DNA of 64,000 bases from Streptomyces alboniger (GCF_008704395.1 NZ_CP023695.1:2108001-2172000); one strand, 5' to 3'; positions 50,620 to 60,003 are shown, numbered from the stretch's first letter. Made by a program: numbers and translations. Notes: generated by a model not told the origin, from the letters alone.

Positions 50620-52410
50620 ATGGGAGATGAGCAGGTCGTCGCCGGGCGACAGAAGCCCCGCACCGTCACACAGCGCCGCGCCGCCGGTTTCACCGTCTGG
50701 TACCTCCGCGCCGTCACGTTCATCAACTTCCTCAGCGCGGTCTGGGTCTCCCTCGGCCAGGACCTGCGGCAGCACAACACGGAGAACTACTTCACCCCGT
50801 ACCTGCTGACCGCGGGCTTCGCCTCCGGGGCGTTCACGATGTTCCTGGCGATCACCATGCGGCGCCGCAAGCGGGCCGCGTGGATCCTCAACCTCGTACT
50901 CAGCGGGCTCTTCCTTGTGCTCTTCGCCTTCGCGATGGTCTTCCCCGAGATCCGCCGGTACGCGCAGAACTGGATCTCCCTCGTCCTGACCGCCGCCTTC
51001 GTCGCGGCGCTGGTCGTCGGCCGCCGCGAGTTCTACGCCAAGGGCGACCGCTCCAACCCGAAGCTCGCCTCGGCCGTCGCGGTCGGCGGGCTCCTGGTGA
51101 CCTCGCTGATCGCGGCGCTGCTCGTCACCGTCACCAACCGCGCCCACGACGACTACCGCTCCGGCTTCCTGGACCGCTGGCGCTACGGCACCCTGCGGCT
51201 GATCTCGCTGGCCGCCGACGACCGGCGCTTCGAGGGCATCACCACGCCCGGCTGGGTCAACGTCTCCATCAACGTCCTGAGCGCGCTGCTGCTCTGCGCC
51301 GTCCTGTACGCGGCGTTCCGCTCCCGCAAGGCCGTCGACCCGCTCACCGAGGAGGACGAGGAGCGGCTGCGGGCGCTGCTCGGCCGGCACGGCGAGCGCG
51401 ACTCGCTCGGCTACTTCTCGCTGCGCCGCGAGAAGAGCGTCGTCTGGTCCCCGACCGGCAAGGCGGCGGTCGCCTACCGCGTCGTCAGCGGGGTCTCGCT
51501 GGCCTCCGGCGACCCGATCGGCGACCCGGAGGCCTGGCCCGGGGCGATCGAGCCGTGGCTCGCCGAGGCCCGCGAGCACGGCTGGATCCCCGCCGTGATG
51601 GGCGCGAGCGAGGAGGCGGGCACGATCTACGCCCGGCACGGCCTGGACGCCCTGGAGCTGGGCGACGAGGCGATCGTGGAGGTCGCGGCCCGGGGTGAGG
51701 CCTCCAAAGAGCACTTCACCCTTGAGGGGCGGGCCATGCGTACCGTCCGCCAGGCGTACAACCGCGTCAAGCGCGCCGGGTACACGGTCCGCGTCCGCCG
51801 TCACGAGGACATCCCGGCCGACGAGATGGCGGCCCTCCTGGAACGCGCCGACGACTGGCGCGACGGGGCCACCGAGCGCGGCTTCTCCATGGCGCTCGGG
51901 CGGCTCGGCGACCCCGCCGACGGCCGGTGCGTGATGGTCGAATGCACGGACGCCGAGGGCCGGTTGCGGGCGCTGCTCTCCTTCGTGCCGTGGGGGCCGA
52001 GCGGGCTCTCCCTGGATCTGATGCGGCGCGACCGCGACTCCGAGAACGGCCTGATGGAGTTCATGGTCATCGAACTCCTCCAGCACGCCCCCGAGATCAA
52101 GATCACTCAGGTGTCGCTGAACTTCGCGATGTTCCGGTCGGTCTTCGAACGTGGCTCGCGGCTCGGCGCGGGCCCGGTCCTTCGCCTGTGGCGGTCGCTG
52201 CTCAGCTTCTTCTCCCGGTGGTGGCAGATCGAGTCCCTCTACCGCGCCAACGCCAAGTACCGGCCGATCTGGGAACCCCGCTTCCTCCTCTTCGAGAAGA
52301 GCGGTGACCTGCCGCGTATCGGTGTCGCCGCCGCCCGCGCGGAGGGCTTCCTCGAAGCGCCGGGACTGCCGAAGTGGCTGCACCGCAAACATCTGGAGTC
52401 GAGACGATGA
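50620..52410 (+). CDS. DUF2156 lysylphosphatidylglycerol synthetase-like membrane protein (MprF-type)
   Basis: 596 residues. About six hydrophobic segments lie in the first 245 residues (FINFLSAVWVSLG, NLVLSGLFLVLFAFAM, LVTSLIAALLVTV and so on), followed by a cytosolic catalytic region of about 340 residues. That region contains EKSVVWSPTGKAAVAYRVV, ASGDPIGDPEAWP and, near the end, ESLYRANAKYRPIWEPRF, the MprF/DUF2156 signature for aminoacyl-tRNA-dependent lipid modification. The normal MprF flippase half is smaller here. The acyl donor (Lys, Ala or other) cannot be told. Its TGA overlaps the next ATG by four bases. Confidence 0.87.
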   Translation: MGDEQVVAGRQKPRTVTQRRAAGFTVWYLRAVTFINFLSAVWVSLGQDLRQHNTENYFTPYLLTAGFASGAFTMFLAITMRRRKRAAWILNLVLSGLFLVLFAFAMVFPEIRRYAQNWISLVLTAAFVAALVVGRREFYAKGDRSNPKLASAVAVGGLLVTSLIAALLVTVTNRAHDDYRSGFLDRWRYGTLRLISLAADDRRFEGITTPGWVNVSINVLSALLLCAVLYAAFRSRKAVDPLTEEDEERLRALLGRHGERDSLGYFSLRREKSVVWSPTGKAAVAYRVVSGVSLASGDPIGDPEAWPGAIEPWLAEAREHGWIPAVMGASEEAGTIYARHGLDALELGDEAIVEVAARGEASKEHFTLEGRAMRTVRQAYNRVKRAGYTVRVRRHEDIPADEMAALLERADDWRDGATERGFSMALGRLGDPADGRCVMVECTDAEGRLRALLSFVPWGPSGLSLDLMRRDRDSENGLMEFMVIELLQHAPEIKITQVSLNFAMFRSVFERGSRLGAGPVLRLWRSLLSFFSRWWQIESLYRANAKYRPIWEPRFLLFEKSGDLPRIGVAAARAEGFLEAPGLPKWLHRKHLESRR

Positions 52411-53144
52411 GCACCCTGGCCCGCTGGGCCCGCGCCGAGTGGGGAGCGATTTTCTCCGCCGTGCGCGACGGACTCGTCGCCCGGCGGTGGCGGGCGGTGC
52501 CGCTGACGCTGACGGCGGTCTGCCTCACCGCGCTCCTCCAGTACGCGCAGAACCGGCCCTGGGGCTACCAGTTCGTCCAGAACATCGGCTGCGTGCGCGC
52601 CGATGACCCGCTCTGGCTGGCCCTGCTGCGCACCCCGCTCTCCCTCTTCGTGCCCGCCCTCGACCTGCCCGTGTGGGGCGCGCTCGTACAGATCCTGATC
52701 GTGTTCGGGATCGCGGAGATCTGCCTGGGCTGGTGGCGGACGCTCCTCATCGGATACGCGGCCACCCTCGCCGGCACGCTCTACGCGCGCGTGGGCATCG
52801 AGTGGGGCCCCGGCAACCCCTTCGGGCTGCCCGCCTCCGACGCGCTGGTCGTCGACACCGGCCCGTCGGCCGCCGTGGTGGGCCTCGCGGTGTACGTGTG
52901 CTGGCGCTACCGCGCGTACTTCACGGCGGCGCTGGTGACCGTCCTGATGGTCGTCGAGGTGATCGTCAAGAACAACCTCGCGGGCAAGGAGCACCTGGCC
53001 GCTATCGCCGCCGTGCTCGTGCTGTGCGCGATCCGGGCGGTACGTCGCCGTCGCCGTCACCGTCACCGCGGTGGGGAGAGACGCTCCGGGGGGTCCGGTT
53101 CCGAGGGCGAGGGGCCCGGCGTGAAGCCGCCGATCCAGTCCTGA
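52407..53144 (+). CDS. rhomboid-like polytopic membrane protein, coupled to the DUF2156 gene
   Basis: 245 residues from an ATG at 52407 that overlaps the previous stop (ATGA). Five to six hydrophobic segments. TGPSAAVVGL (about 152-161) and GKEHLAAIAAVL (about 193-204) offer a Ser and a His where a rhomboid protease would have them, but the Ser motif is PS rather than the usual SG. It may be an inactive relative (rhomboid-like group). The last 35 residues are Arg/His/Gly/Ser rich and hydrophilic. The gene overlaps the 3' end of the convergent gene by 82 bases. Confidence 0.75.
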   Translation: MSTLARWARAEWGAIFSAVRDGLVARRWRAVPLTLTAVCLTALLQYAQNRPWGYQFVQNIGCVRADDPLWLALLRTPLSLFVPALDLPVWGALVQILIVFGIAEICLGWWRTLLIGYAATLAGTLYARVGIEWGPGNPFGLPASDALVVDTGPSAAVVGLAVYVCWRYRAYFTAALVTVLMVVEVIVKNNLAGKEHLAAIAAVLVLCAIRAVRRRRRHRHRGGERRSGGSGSEGEGPGVKPPIQS

Positions 53145-53848
53145 AGCCTGCGGCGCGGGCCCGACCAGCGGCGGTCGTGGTGGAAGGCCCGCAGACCCGC
53201 ACGCGCGCGTGCCCGGTGCCGGTTGCGGTAGAACCGGCGCGCCCACGCCGATCCGGGCCGGGCGAGACGGACCGCGCCGACCAGGGCGACGAACGGGACG
53301 ACCATGCCGATCAGGGCGGTCCGCAGCTTGCCCTTGAGGAGCGCGATCACGGCGAACGCGCAGTTGATGCCGATGTTCAGGGCGAACAGCGCGCGGTTCT
53401 GCCGCTCGTCGGGCGTCAGATCGCTGACCCCGAGCGGCGTGAAGCCGGTGAGCACGAGCACCACCAGGGCGGCCGTGAGCATGACGACCTCCACGCTCTT
53501 GCGGCCCTCCTCGGTCCAGTAGACGTCGTCGAGGTGCAGGATCAGCGCGAACTCGTCGAGCACGAGGCCGGCGCCGATCCCGAAGATGACCGCGGCGTAC
53601 AGCGGCCCGGCGCCGTGCCGCCCGGCGGCCACCGCCCAGAAGCCGCCGACCAGCATCAGGAAGATCCCCGGCACGACGTGGTGGATATGCACCTCGCCCG
53701 AACTGATGTTCCGGAAGGGACCTCTGCCCGCCCTGATGAGGCGCGTGATCGTCCGGGTGACCAGGAACGACCCCACGAAGGAGAGCAGCGCGAGCAGCAG
53801 CGGCAGCTTCCCGGGCTCGACGATGTTCCGGTACCACCAGTCGTTCAC
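53063..53848 (-). CDS. polytopic membrane protein with conserved His/Asp motif, unknown function
   Basis: 261 residues from the GTG at 53848, with about six hydrophobic helices. Polar residues cluster inside membrane segments: H54, H56, H57 in EVHIHHVVPG, D98-E99 in VLDEFALILH, H105 and D107-D108-Y110-W111 in HLDDVYW. Such a set could bind a metal or form an active site. The C-terminal 65 residues are basic (RNRHRARARAGLRAFHHDRRW) and then Pro-rich. The tail is shared with the convergent rhomboid-like gene (82-base overlap). The start overlaps an 8-codon mini-ORF (GTGA). I do not know the function. Confidence 0.77.
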   Translation of the reverse strand: MNDWWYRNIVEPGKLPLLLALLSFVGSFLVTRTITRLIRAGRGPFRNISSGEVHIHHVVPGIFLMLVGGFWAVAAGRHGAGPLYAAVIFGIGAGLVLDEFALILHLDDVYWTEEGRKSVEVVMLTAALVVLVLTGFTPLGVSDLTPDERQNRALFALNIGINCAFAVIALLKGKLRTALIGMVVPFVALVGAVRLARPGSAWARRFYRNRHRARARAGLRAFHHDRRWSGPRRRLQDWIGGFTPGPSPSEPDPPERLSPPR

Positions 53849-53868
53849 GCGGCCCACCAGTCCTTCAT
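53845..53868 (-). other. 7-residue leader mini-ORF before the membrane protein
   Basis: ATG AAG GAC TGG TGG GCC GCG TGA reads MKDWWAA and stops in GTGA, where the next gene begins. GAGG lies eight bases before its ATG. The following protein starts VNDWWYRN, so GACTGGTGG occurs twice, 24 bases apart. It may serve as a coupling leader. Confidence 0.4.
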
Positions 53869-53935
53869 GCGGCCATCCTCTGTCCCCCGCGAGCGTTCCG
53901 CAGGGCGGGGCGTGCCGCCGGGGTAGCCTTCCGCG

Positions 53936-54718
53936 GTGCCCAGAACCTCCCCCGCCGACGGCATACGTTTCGCCTTCGGCACCCTCACCGCGCTCCCCGT
54001 CAGGGTCACCCGCTGGGACCGCGAAGCCGCACGCGGCGGCATGCAGTGCGCCCCCCTCGCCGGTCTGGTGGTGGGCCTGTGCGCGGCAGGTGCCGGCGGC
54101 GTCCTGACGGCGCTCGGCGCGGGCCCCCTCCTCGCCGCCACCGCGACCGCCGCGGCCCCGGCCGCGCTCACCCGCGGCCTGCACCTGGACGGCCTCGCGG
54201 ACACCGCCGACGGCCTCGGCAGCGCCAAGCCCGCCGAGGACGCGCTGCGCATCATGAAGCAGTCCGACATCGGCCCCTTCGGCGTCATCACCCTGCTCTT
54301 CGTCCTGCTCGCCCAGGTCGCCGTGCTCTTCCAGCTGTACGAGAGGTCGTGGACGGAAGGCGCGGTCGGCGCCGTCGTCTCGGCCACCGCCGCCCGTCTC
54401 GCGCTCACCCTGGCCGCCCGCGCCGGGGTGCCCCCCGCCCGCCCCGAAGGGCTCGGCGCGGCGGTCGCCGGGGTCGTCCCGCGCGGCCGGGCGCTGCTCG
54501 TCACGGCGCTCGTCGTGTGCGGGGCCGCTGCGGCGGGCGCGCCACTCGGGGCGTCCGGCGTGGTGCGGGCCGCGGCCGCCGTCGTCCTCGCGCTCGGCGC
54601 CGCGGAGGTGCTGCTCCGGCACTGCGTACGGCGGTTCGGCGGGGTCACCGGGGACGTCTTCGGCGGTCTCGCGGAGACGGCGGCGACCGCCGCTCTCGTG
54701 GTGCTCGCACTCGGCTGA
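53936..54718 (+). CDS. cobS: adenosylcobinamide-GDP ribazoletransferase (cobalamin synthase)
   Basis: 260 residues from a GTG at 53936. It begins with the family's GIRFAFGTLTALPVRV. The metal-binding signature is RGLHLDGLADTADGLG near 82-97, and a second conserved stretch is KQSDIGPFGVITLL. Hydrophobic segments are typical of this integral membrane enzyme. It joins adenosyl-GDP-cobinamide to alpha-ribazole, the last loop step. cobT is 4.4 kb away, and cobU 7 kb. A small hairpin overlaps its stop codon. Confidence 0.93.
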   Translation: MPRTSPADGIRFAFGTLTALPVRVTRWDREAARGGMQCAPLAGLVVGLCAAGAGGVLTALGAGPLLAATATAAAPAALTRGLHLDGLADTADGLGSAKPAEDALRIMKQSDIGPFGVITLLFVLLAQVAVLFQLYERSWTEGAVGAVVSATAARLALTLAARAGVPPARPEGLGAAVAGVVPRGRALLVTALVVCGAAAAGAPLGASGVVRAAAAVVLALGAAEVLLRHCVRRFGGVTGDVFGGLAETAATAALVVLALG

Positions 54719-54734
54719 CGCTCAGGTCAGCCGA
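54711..54734 (+). terminator. hairpin overlapping the cobS stop
   Basis: TCGGCTGAC (54711-54719) pairs with GTCAGCCGA (54726-54734): 9 bp, 6-base loop, including the TGA stop at 54716-54718. Confidence 0.6.
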
Positions 54735-54865
54735 AACCCCGGCGTTTCACGACACCCCTCGCGCACACACAGTGAGGCGCACCGCAGCGCTCACGGGCGT
54801 AGGCTCGCGACGGGCTCACCACCCCGCAGCCCGTCGAAACCCCACCGAAAGAGGACCTCACCACC

Positions 54866-56413
54866 GTGACTGCTCTGACTCTCAGCACCGCCGCCGCGAC
54901 CGGCCTGCGTGCCGACGCGATCGTCGTCGGTGTCGCGAAGGGCTCTGGCTCCAAGGGGGCTCTGGTCGTCGCCCCCGGCGCCGAGTCCGTGGACAAGGCG
55001 TACGACGGCAAGCTCGCGTCCGTCCTGGAGACCCTCGGCGCCTCGGGCGGCGAGGGCGAGGTGACGAAGCTGCCCGCGCCCTCGGGTGTCAAGGCACCGG
55101 TCGTCGTCGCGGTCGGCCTCGGCGAGGTCCCGGAGAAGGACGAGACGTACGGCACGGACGCGCTGCGCCGTGCCGCGGGTGTCGCCGCGCGCGCCCTGAC
55201 CGGCACGAAGAAGGCCGCATTCGCGCTGCCCGTGGAGGACGCGGACGACATCTGCGCCCTCGGTGAGGGCGCGCTGCTCGGCGCGTACTCCTTCGTCGCG
55301 TACAAGGACCAGGGCGACGCCAAGGACGCGAAGAAGAACGACAAGAACGCCAAGGCGCCGCTCGCCGAGGTCGTCCTGCTCGGCGGCAAGCCCCGCGACA
55401 AGGTGTACAAGGCCGCGCTGGAGCGCGCCACCACCGTCGGCGAGGAGCTGAACCGCGCCCGCGACCTCGTCAACACCCCGCCGAACGACCTCGACCCCGA
55501 GGCCTTCGCGGCGGTCGCCACCGCGGCCGCCAAGGAGCACGGCATCAAGATCCAGGTGCTCGACGAGAAGGCGCTCGTCAAGGGCGGCTTCGGCGGCATC
55601 CTCGGCGTCGGCGCGGGCTCGGACGCCCCGCCGCGCCTGGTGAAGCTCTCGTACACGCACTCCAAGGCGAAGAAGCACCTCGCCTTCGTCGGCAAGGGCA
55701 TCACGTACGACTCGGGCGGCATCTCGCTGAAGCCCGCCGGTCACAACGAGACCATGAAGTGCGACATGGCCGGTGCCGCGGCCGTCTTCGCCGCCGTCGT
55801 CGCCGCCGCGCGCCTCGGCCTCGAGGTGAACGTCACCGGCTGGCTGGCACTGGCCGAGAACATGCCGTCCGGCTCCGCCACCCGCCCCGGCGACGTCCTG
55901 CGCATGTACGGCGGCAAGACCGTCGAGGTCCTGAACACCGACGCCGAGGGCCGTCTCGTCCTGGCCGACGCGATCACCAAGGCCTCGGAGGAGAAGCCCG
56001 ACGCGATCGTCGACGTGGCGACCCTGACCGGCGCCATGATGGTGGCGCTCGGCAACCGCACCTTCGGCATCATGGCCAACGACGACGCCTTCCGTACGTC
56101 GGTCCACGAGATCGCCGAGGAGGTCGGCGAGCCGTCCTGGCCGATGCCGCTCCCCGCCGACATGCGCAAGGGCATGGACTCCCCCACCGCCGACATGGCC
56201 AACATCGGCGAACGGATGGGCGGCGGCCTGGTGGCCGGCCTCTTCCTCCAGGAGTTCGTCGGCGAGGGCATCATCTGGGCGCACCTGGACGTCGCGGGCC
56301 CGGCCTACCACGAGGGCGCTCCGTTCGGCTACACCCCCAAGGGCGGCACCGGCACCGCGGTCCGCACCCTGGTCCGTCTCGCGGAGCGCACCGCCGCGGG
56401 CGACCTGGGCTGA
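54866..56413 (+). CDS. pepA: leucyl aminopeptidase (M17)
   Basis: 515 residues from a GTG at 54866. A Lys/Asn-rich stretch DAKKNDKNAKAP near 155 interrupts the N-terminal domain. The C-terminal catalytic domain carries KGITYDSGG near 284, the Lys/Asp ligands in MKCDMAGAAAV, and the family signature NTDAEGRLVLADA near 357-369. It removes N-terminal residues with two metal ions, cytosolic. It matches the pepA/pepB position of mycobacteria next to the dlaT region. A hairpin follows. Confidence 0.95.
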   Translation: MTALTLSTAAATGLRADAIVVGVAKGSGSKGALVVAPGAESVDKAYDGKLASVLETLGASGGEGEVTKLPAPSGVKAPVVVAVGLGEVPEKDETYGTDALRRAAGVAARALTGTKKAAFALPVEDADDICALGEGALLGAYSFVAYKDQGDAKDAKKNDKNAKAPLAEVVLLGGKPRDKVYKAALERATTVGEELNRARDLVNTPPNDLDPEAFAAVATAAAKEHGIKIQVLDEKALVKGGFGGILGVGAGSDAPPRLVKLSYTHSKAKKHLAFVGKGITYDSGGISLKPAGHNETMKCDMAGAAAVFAAVVAAARLGLEVNVTGWLALAENMPSGSATRPGDVLRMYGGKTVEVLNTDAEGRLVLADAITKASEEKPDAIVDVATLTGAMMVALGNRTFGIMANDDAFRTSVHEIAEEVGEPSWPMPLPADMRKGMDSPTADMANIGERMGGGLVAGLFLQEFVGEGIIWAHLDVAGPAYHEGAPFGYTPKGGTGTAVRTLVRLAERTAAGDLG

Positions 56414-56430
56414 TTCGCGTACGTCGTCTC

Positions 56431-56463
56431 GGGGCCCCGGACGTTCCCCGCGTCCGGGGCCCC
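56431..56463 (+). terminator. hairpin terminator after pepA
   Basis: GGGGCCCCGGACG (56431-56443) pairs with its complement (56451-56463), 13 bp, 7-base loop. The following 246 bases to the lpdA start hold no gene; an inverted repeat CGTAC-N4-GTACG lies near 56487. Confidence 0.75.
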
Positions 56464-56709
56464 GAATGATTTCGCCCTCGACGAAATCCGTACATTCGTA
56501 CGTAGCAGAACCGCTGGAGACGGCCGATCGGCCGTCTCACAGCCCGGCCCGGCGTCCCGTCTCCCGTCGACAAGTGCGAAGATGGGTTCTCGGCAGGACA
56601 GGGCCCCACCAAAGGGCCGAAACAAGAGCGGCCGAATACCAGCCGACCGACCGGTCGTCCCCCGCGCAACGGGGTCCGGCGTACGGCGCACATGCATGGA
56701 GGACGTGAC

Positions 56710-58098
56710 GTGGCGAACGACGCCAGCACCGTTTTCGACCTAGTGATCCTCGGCGGCGGTAGCGGCGGTTACGCCGCGGCCCTGCGCGGAGCGCAGCTGG
56801 GCCTGGACGTCGCACTGATCGAGAAGAACAAGCTCGGCGGCACCTGCCTGCACAACGGCTGCATCCCCACGAAGGCGCTGCTGCACGCCGGCGAGATCGC
56901 CGACCAGGCGCGCGAGGCCGACCAGTTCGGTGTGAAGGCCACCTTCGAGGGCATCGACATGGCGGCCGTCCACAAGTACAAGGACGACGTGATCTCGGGC
57001 CTCTACAAGGGCCTCCAGGGTCTCGTGGCCTCCCGCAAGGTGACGTACATCGAGGGTGAGGGCAAGCTCTCCTCGCCGACTTCGGTGGATGTGAACGGTC
57101 AGCGCGTCCAGGGCCGCCACGTGCTCCTCGCGACCGGCTCCGTGCCGAAGTCGCTGCCGGGCCTGGAGATCGACGGCAACCGCATCATCTCCTCGGACCA
57201 CGGGCTGACCCTGGACCGCGTCCCGAAGTCCGCGATCATCCTGGGCGGCGGCGTCATCGGCGTCGAGTTCGCCTCCGCGTGGAAGTCCTTCGGGGCCGAC
57301 GTCACGGTCATCGAGGGCCTCAAGCACCTCGTGCCGGTCGAGGACGAGAACAGCTCCAAGCTTCTTGAGCGCGCGTTCCGCAAGCGCGGCATCAAGTTCA
57401 ACCTCGGCACCTTCTTCGAGAAGGCGGAGTACACGCAGGACGGCGTCCGCGTGACCCTCGCCGACGGCAAGACCTTCGAGGCCGAGGTCCTCCTGGTCGC
57501 CATCGGCCGCGGCCCGGTCTCGCAGGGCCTCGGTTACGAGGAGCAGGGCGTCGCCATGGACCGCGGCTACGTCCTCGTCGACGAGTACATGCAGACCAAC
57601 GTCCCGACCATCTCGGCCGTGGGCGACCTGGTGCCGACCCTCCAGCTCGCGCACGTCGGCTTCGCCGAGGGCATGCTGGTGGCGGAGCGCCTGGCCGGAC
57701 TCAAGCCGGTCCCGGTCGACTACGACGGCGTGCCCCGGGTGACCTACTGCCACCCCGAGGTCGCCTCCGTGGGCATCACCGAGGCCAAGGCCAAGGAGAT
57801 CTACGGCGCGGACAAGGTCGTCGCCCTCAAGTACAACCTCGCGGGCAACGGCAAGAGCAAGATCCTCAAGACCGCGGGCGAGATCAAGCTCGTCCAGGTC
57901 AAGGACGGTGCCGTGGTCGGCGTCCACATGGTCGGCGACCGCATGGGCGAGCAGGTCGGCGAAGCCCAGCTGATCTACAACTGGGAAGCGCTGCCGGCCG
58001 AGGTCGCCCAGCTCATCCACGCCCACCCGACGCAGAACGAGGCGCTCGGCGAGGCCCACCTGGCCCTGGCGGGCAAGCCGCTGCACTCCCACGACTGA
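56710..58098 (+). CDS. lpdA: dihydrolipoyl dehydrogenase (E3)
   Basis: 462 residues from a GTG at 56710, with GGAGG seven bases upstream. FAD-binding GGGSGGYAA at 15-23. Redox disulfide C46-C51 in GTCLHNGCIPTK. NAD-binding ILGGGVIGVEF near 180. C-terminal AHPTQNEALGE supplies the catalytic His-Glu of the interface. It reoxidises dihydrolipoamide for the E2 enzymes. The sucB gene follows after 63 bases, so the two form a likely transcript. Confidence 0.96.
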   Translation: MANDASTVFDLVILGGGSGGYAAALRGAQLGLDVALIEKNKLGGTCLHNGCIPTKALLHAGEIADQAREADQFGVKATFEGIDMAAVHKYKDDVISGLYKGLQGLVASRKVTYIEGEGKLSSPTSVDVNGQRVQGRHVLLATGSVPKSLPGLEIDGNRIISSDHGLTLDRVPKSAIILGGGVIGVEFASAWKSFGADVTVIEGLKHLVPVEDENSSKLLERAFRKRGIKFNLGTFFEKAEYTQDGVRVTLADGKTFEAEVLLVAIGRGPVSQGLGYEEQGVAMDRGYVLVDEYMQTNVPTISAVGDLVPTLQLAHVGFAEGMLVAERLAGLKPVPVDYDGVPRVTYCHPEVASVGITEAKAKEIYGADKVVALKYNLAGNGKSKILKTAGEIKLVQVKDGAVVGVHMVGDRMGEQVGEAQLIYNWEALPAEVAQLIHAHPTQNEALGEAHLALAGKPLHSHD

Positions 58099-58161
58099 CC
58101 TTCGGTCACTCGGGCGCGACGACCAGACTTTCCGCAATTTTCGTAAGGAGCAACTGAAACC

Positions 58162-59925
58162 ATGGCGGTTTCCGTATCCCTTCCGGCGCTCGGCGAGAGC
58201 GTCACCGAGGGCACTGTCACCCGTTGGCTGAAGGCCGAGGGCGAGCGCGTCGAGGCCGACGAGCCGCTGCTCGAGGTCTCGACCGACAAGGTCGACACCG
58301 AGATCCCCTCCCCGGCCGCCGGCATCCTGGCGTCCATCAAGGTCGCCGAGGACGAGACCGTCGAGGTCGGCGCCGAGCTGGCTGTCATCGACGACGGCTC
58401 GGGCGACGCGGGCGGCTCCTCCGCCCCGGCGCAGGAGGAGGCCCCGGCCGCCCCCGCGCAGGAGGAGGCCCCGAAGCAGGAGGAGGCTCCCCAGCAGCAG
58501 GCCCCGGCCCAGTCCGGCGGCGCCGCCGAGGGCACCGAGGTCACCCTGCCCGCGCTCGGCGAGTCCGTCACCGAGGGCACCGTCACCCGTTGGCTGAAGG
58601 AGGTCGGCGAGGAGGTCGCGGCCGACGAGCCCCTCCTCGAGGTCTCGACGGACAAGGTCGACACCGAGATCCCCTCGCCCGTCTCGGGCGTTCTCCTGGA
58701 GATCGTCGTCGGCGAGGACGAGACCGCCGAGGTGGGCGCCAAGCTCGCCGTCGTCGGTGCGCCCGGTGCCGCCCCGGCCGCGAAGCAGGAGGAGGCCCCG
58801 GCCGCCCCCGCGCAGCAGGAGGCCCCGAAGCAGGAGGCCCCCAAGCAGGAGGCCGCCCCGGCTCCCGCGCAGCCCGCCGCGCAGGCGCCCGCCGCCCCGG
58901 CCCAGCCCGCGGCTCAGGCCCCGGCTCCGGCCCAGCCCGCGGCCCCGGCCCAGCCGGCCCCCGCCGCGCCCGCCGCCCCGGCGCAGTCCACCCCGGCCGA
59001 CGACGGCGCCTACGTGACCCCGCTGGTCCGTAAGCTCGCGTCCGAGAACGGCGTGAACCTCTCCGAGGTCAAGGGCACCGGCGTCGGCGGCCGTATCCGC
59101 AAGCAGGACGTCATCGCCGCCGCCGAGGCCAAGAAGTCGGCCCCCGCGCCGGCCGCCGCCGCCCCGGCCGCCTCGAAGGCCCCGGCCCTGGAGGCCTCCC
59201 CCCTCCGCGGCCAGACGGTCAAGATGACCCGCATGCGCAAGGTCATCGGCGACAACATGATGAAGGCCCTGCACTCGCAGGCCCAGCTGACCTCGGTCGT
59301 CGAGGTCGACATCACCAAGCTGATGAAGCTGCGCGCCAAGGCGAAGGACTCCTTCGCGGCTCGCGAGGGCGTCAAGCTCTCCCCGATGCCGTTCTTCGTC
59401 AAGGCCGCCGCCCAGGCGCTGAAGGCCCACCCGGTCATCAACGCCCGGATCAACGACGACGAAGGCACCATCACGTACTTCGACTCGGAGAACATCGGCA
59501 TCGCCGTGGACGCCGAGAAGGGTCTGATGACGCCGGTCATCAAGGGCGCGGGCGACCTGAACATCGCCGGCATCTCGAAGAAGACCGCCGAGCTGGCCGG
59601 CAAGGCCCGTGGCGGTGGCCTCACCCCGGACGACATGTCCGGCGCCACCTTCACGATCTCCAACACCGGTTCGCGCGGCGCCCTGTTCGACACGGTCATC
59701 GTGCCGCCGAACCAGGCCGCCATCCTCGGCATCGGCGCCACCGTCAAGCGTCCGGTCGTCATCAACCACCCCGACCTCGGCGAGACCATCGCCGTGCGGG
59801 ACATGACGTACCTGTCGCTCTCCTACGACCACCGTCTGGTGGACGGCGCCGACGCCGCCCGCTACCTGACCGCGGTCAAGGCGATCCTGGAGGCCGGCGA
59901 GTTCGAGGTCGAGCTCGGCCTGTAG
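58162..59925 (+). CDS. sucB: 2-oxo acid dehydrogenase E2, two lipoyl domains (SucB/AceF type)
   Basis: 587 residues. Two lipoyl domains with lipoyl lysines K43 and K165 in [12 protein letters not shown], separated and followed by Ala/Pro/Gln linkers. Then the E3-binding domain, [15 protein letters not shown]...[10 protein letters not shown] near 285-320, and the acyltransferase core ending in [17 protein letters not shown] with catalytic His and Asp. RBS AAGGAG about ten bases from the ATG. In related actinobacteria one E2 of this type can serve PDH within a mixed PDH/ODH complex. Whether this E2 acylates with acetyl or succinyl is not determined by sequence alone. Adjacent to lpdA, with aceE nearby. 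Confidence 0.94.
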   Translation: MAVSVSLPALGESVTEGTVTRWLKAEGERVEADEPLLEVSTDKVDTEIPSPAAGILASIKVAEDETVEVGAELAVIDDGSGDAGGSSAPAQEEAPAAPAQEEAPKQEEAPQQQAPAQSGGAAEGTEVTLPALGESVTEGTVTRWLKEVGEEVAADEPLLEVSTDKVDTEIPSPVSGVLLEIVVGEDETAEVGAKLAVVGAPGAAPAAKQEEAPAAPAQQEAPKQEAPKQEAAPAPAQPAAQAPAAPAQPAAQAPAPAQPAAPAQPAPAAPAAPAQSTPADDGAYVTPLVRKLASENGVNLSEVKGTGVGGRIRKQDVIAAAEAKKSAPAPAAAAPAASKAPALEASPLRGQTVKMTRMRKVIGDNMMKALHSQAQLTSVVEVDITKLMKLRAKAKDSFAAREGVKLSPMPFFVKAAAQALKAHPVINARINDDEGTITYFDSENIGIAVDAEKGLMTPVIKGAGDLNIAGISKKTAELAGKARGGGLTPDDMSGATFTISNTGSRGALFDTVIVPPNQAAILGIGATVKRPVVINHPDLGETIAVRDMTYLSLSYDHRLVDGADAARYLTAVKAILEAGEFEVELGL

Positions 59926-59969
59926 GCACAGCGCCCCGTGCGTCTGTAACACTCGTCTCATCAGCGCGT

Positions 59970-60003
59970 ACGCCCTCGTCCGGAGTCCTCCGGGCGGGGG
60001 CGT
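59970..60003 (+). terminator. hairpin terminator after sucB
   Basis: 59970-59983 pairs with 59990-60003 over 14 positions (two are G-U), loop AGTCCT, 45 bases beyond the stop. Confidence 0.65.

Noticed and set aside
49330..52392. Long open frame antisense to cobT and the DUF2156 gene
   Set aside because: Shadow frame; both sense genes are complete and motif-rich.
56740..59961. Very long open frame antisense to lpdA and sucB
   Set aside because: High GC at third positions makes antisense frames open. It has no ribosome site or domain, is rich in Arg/Gly/Leu, and the opposite strand encodes two complete well-known enzymes.
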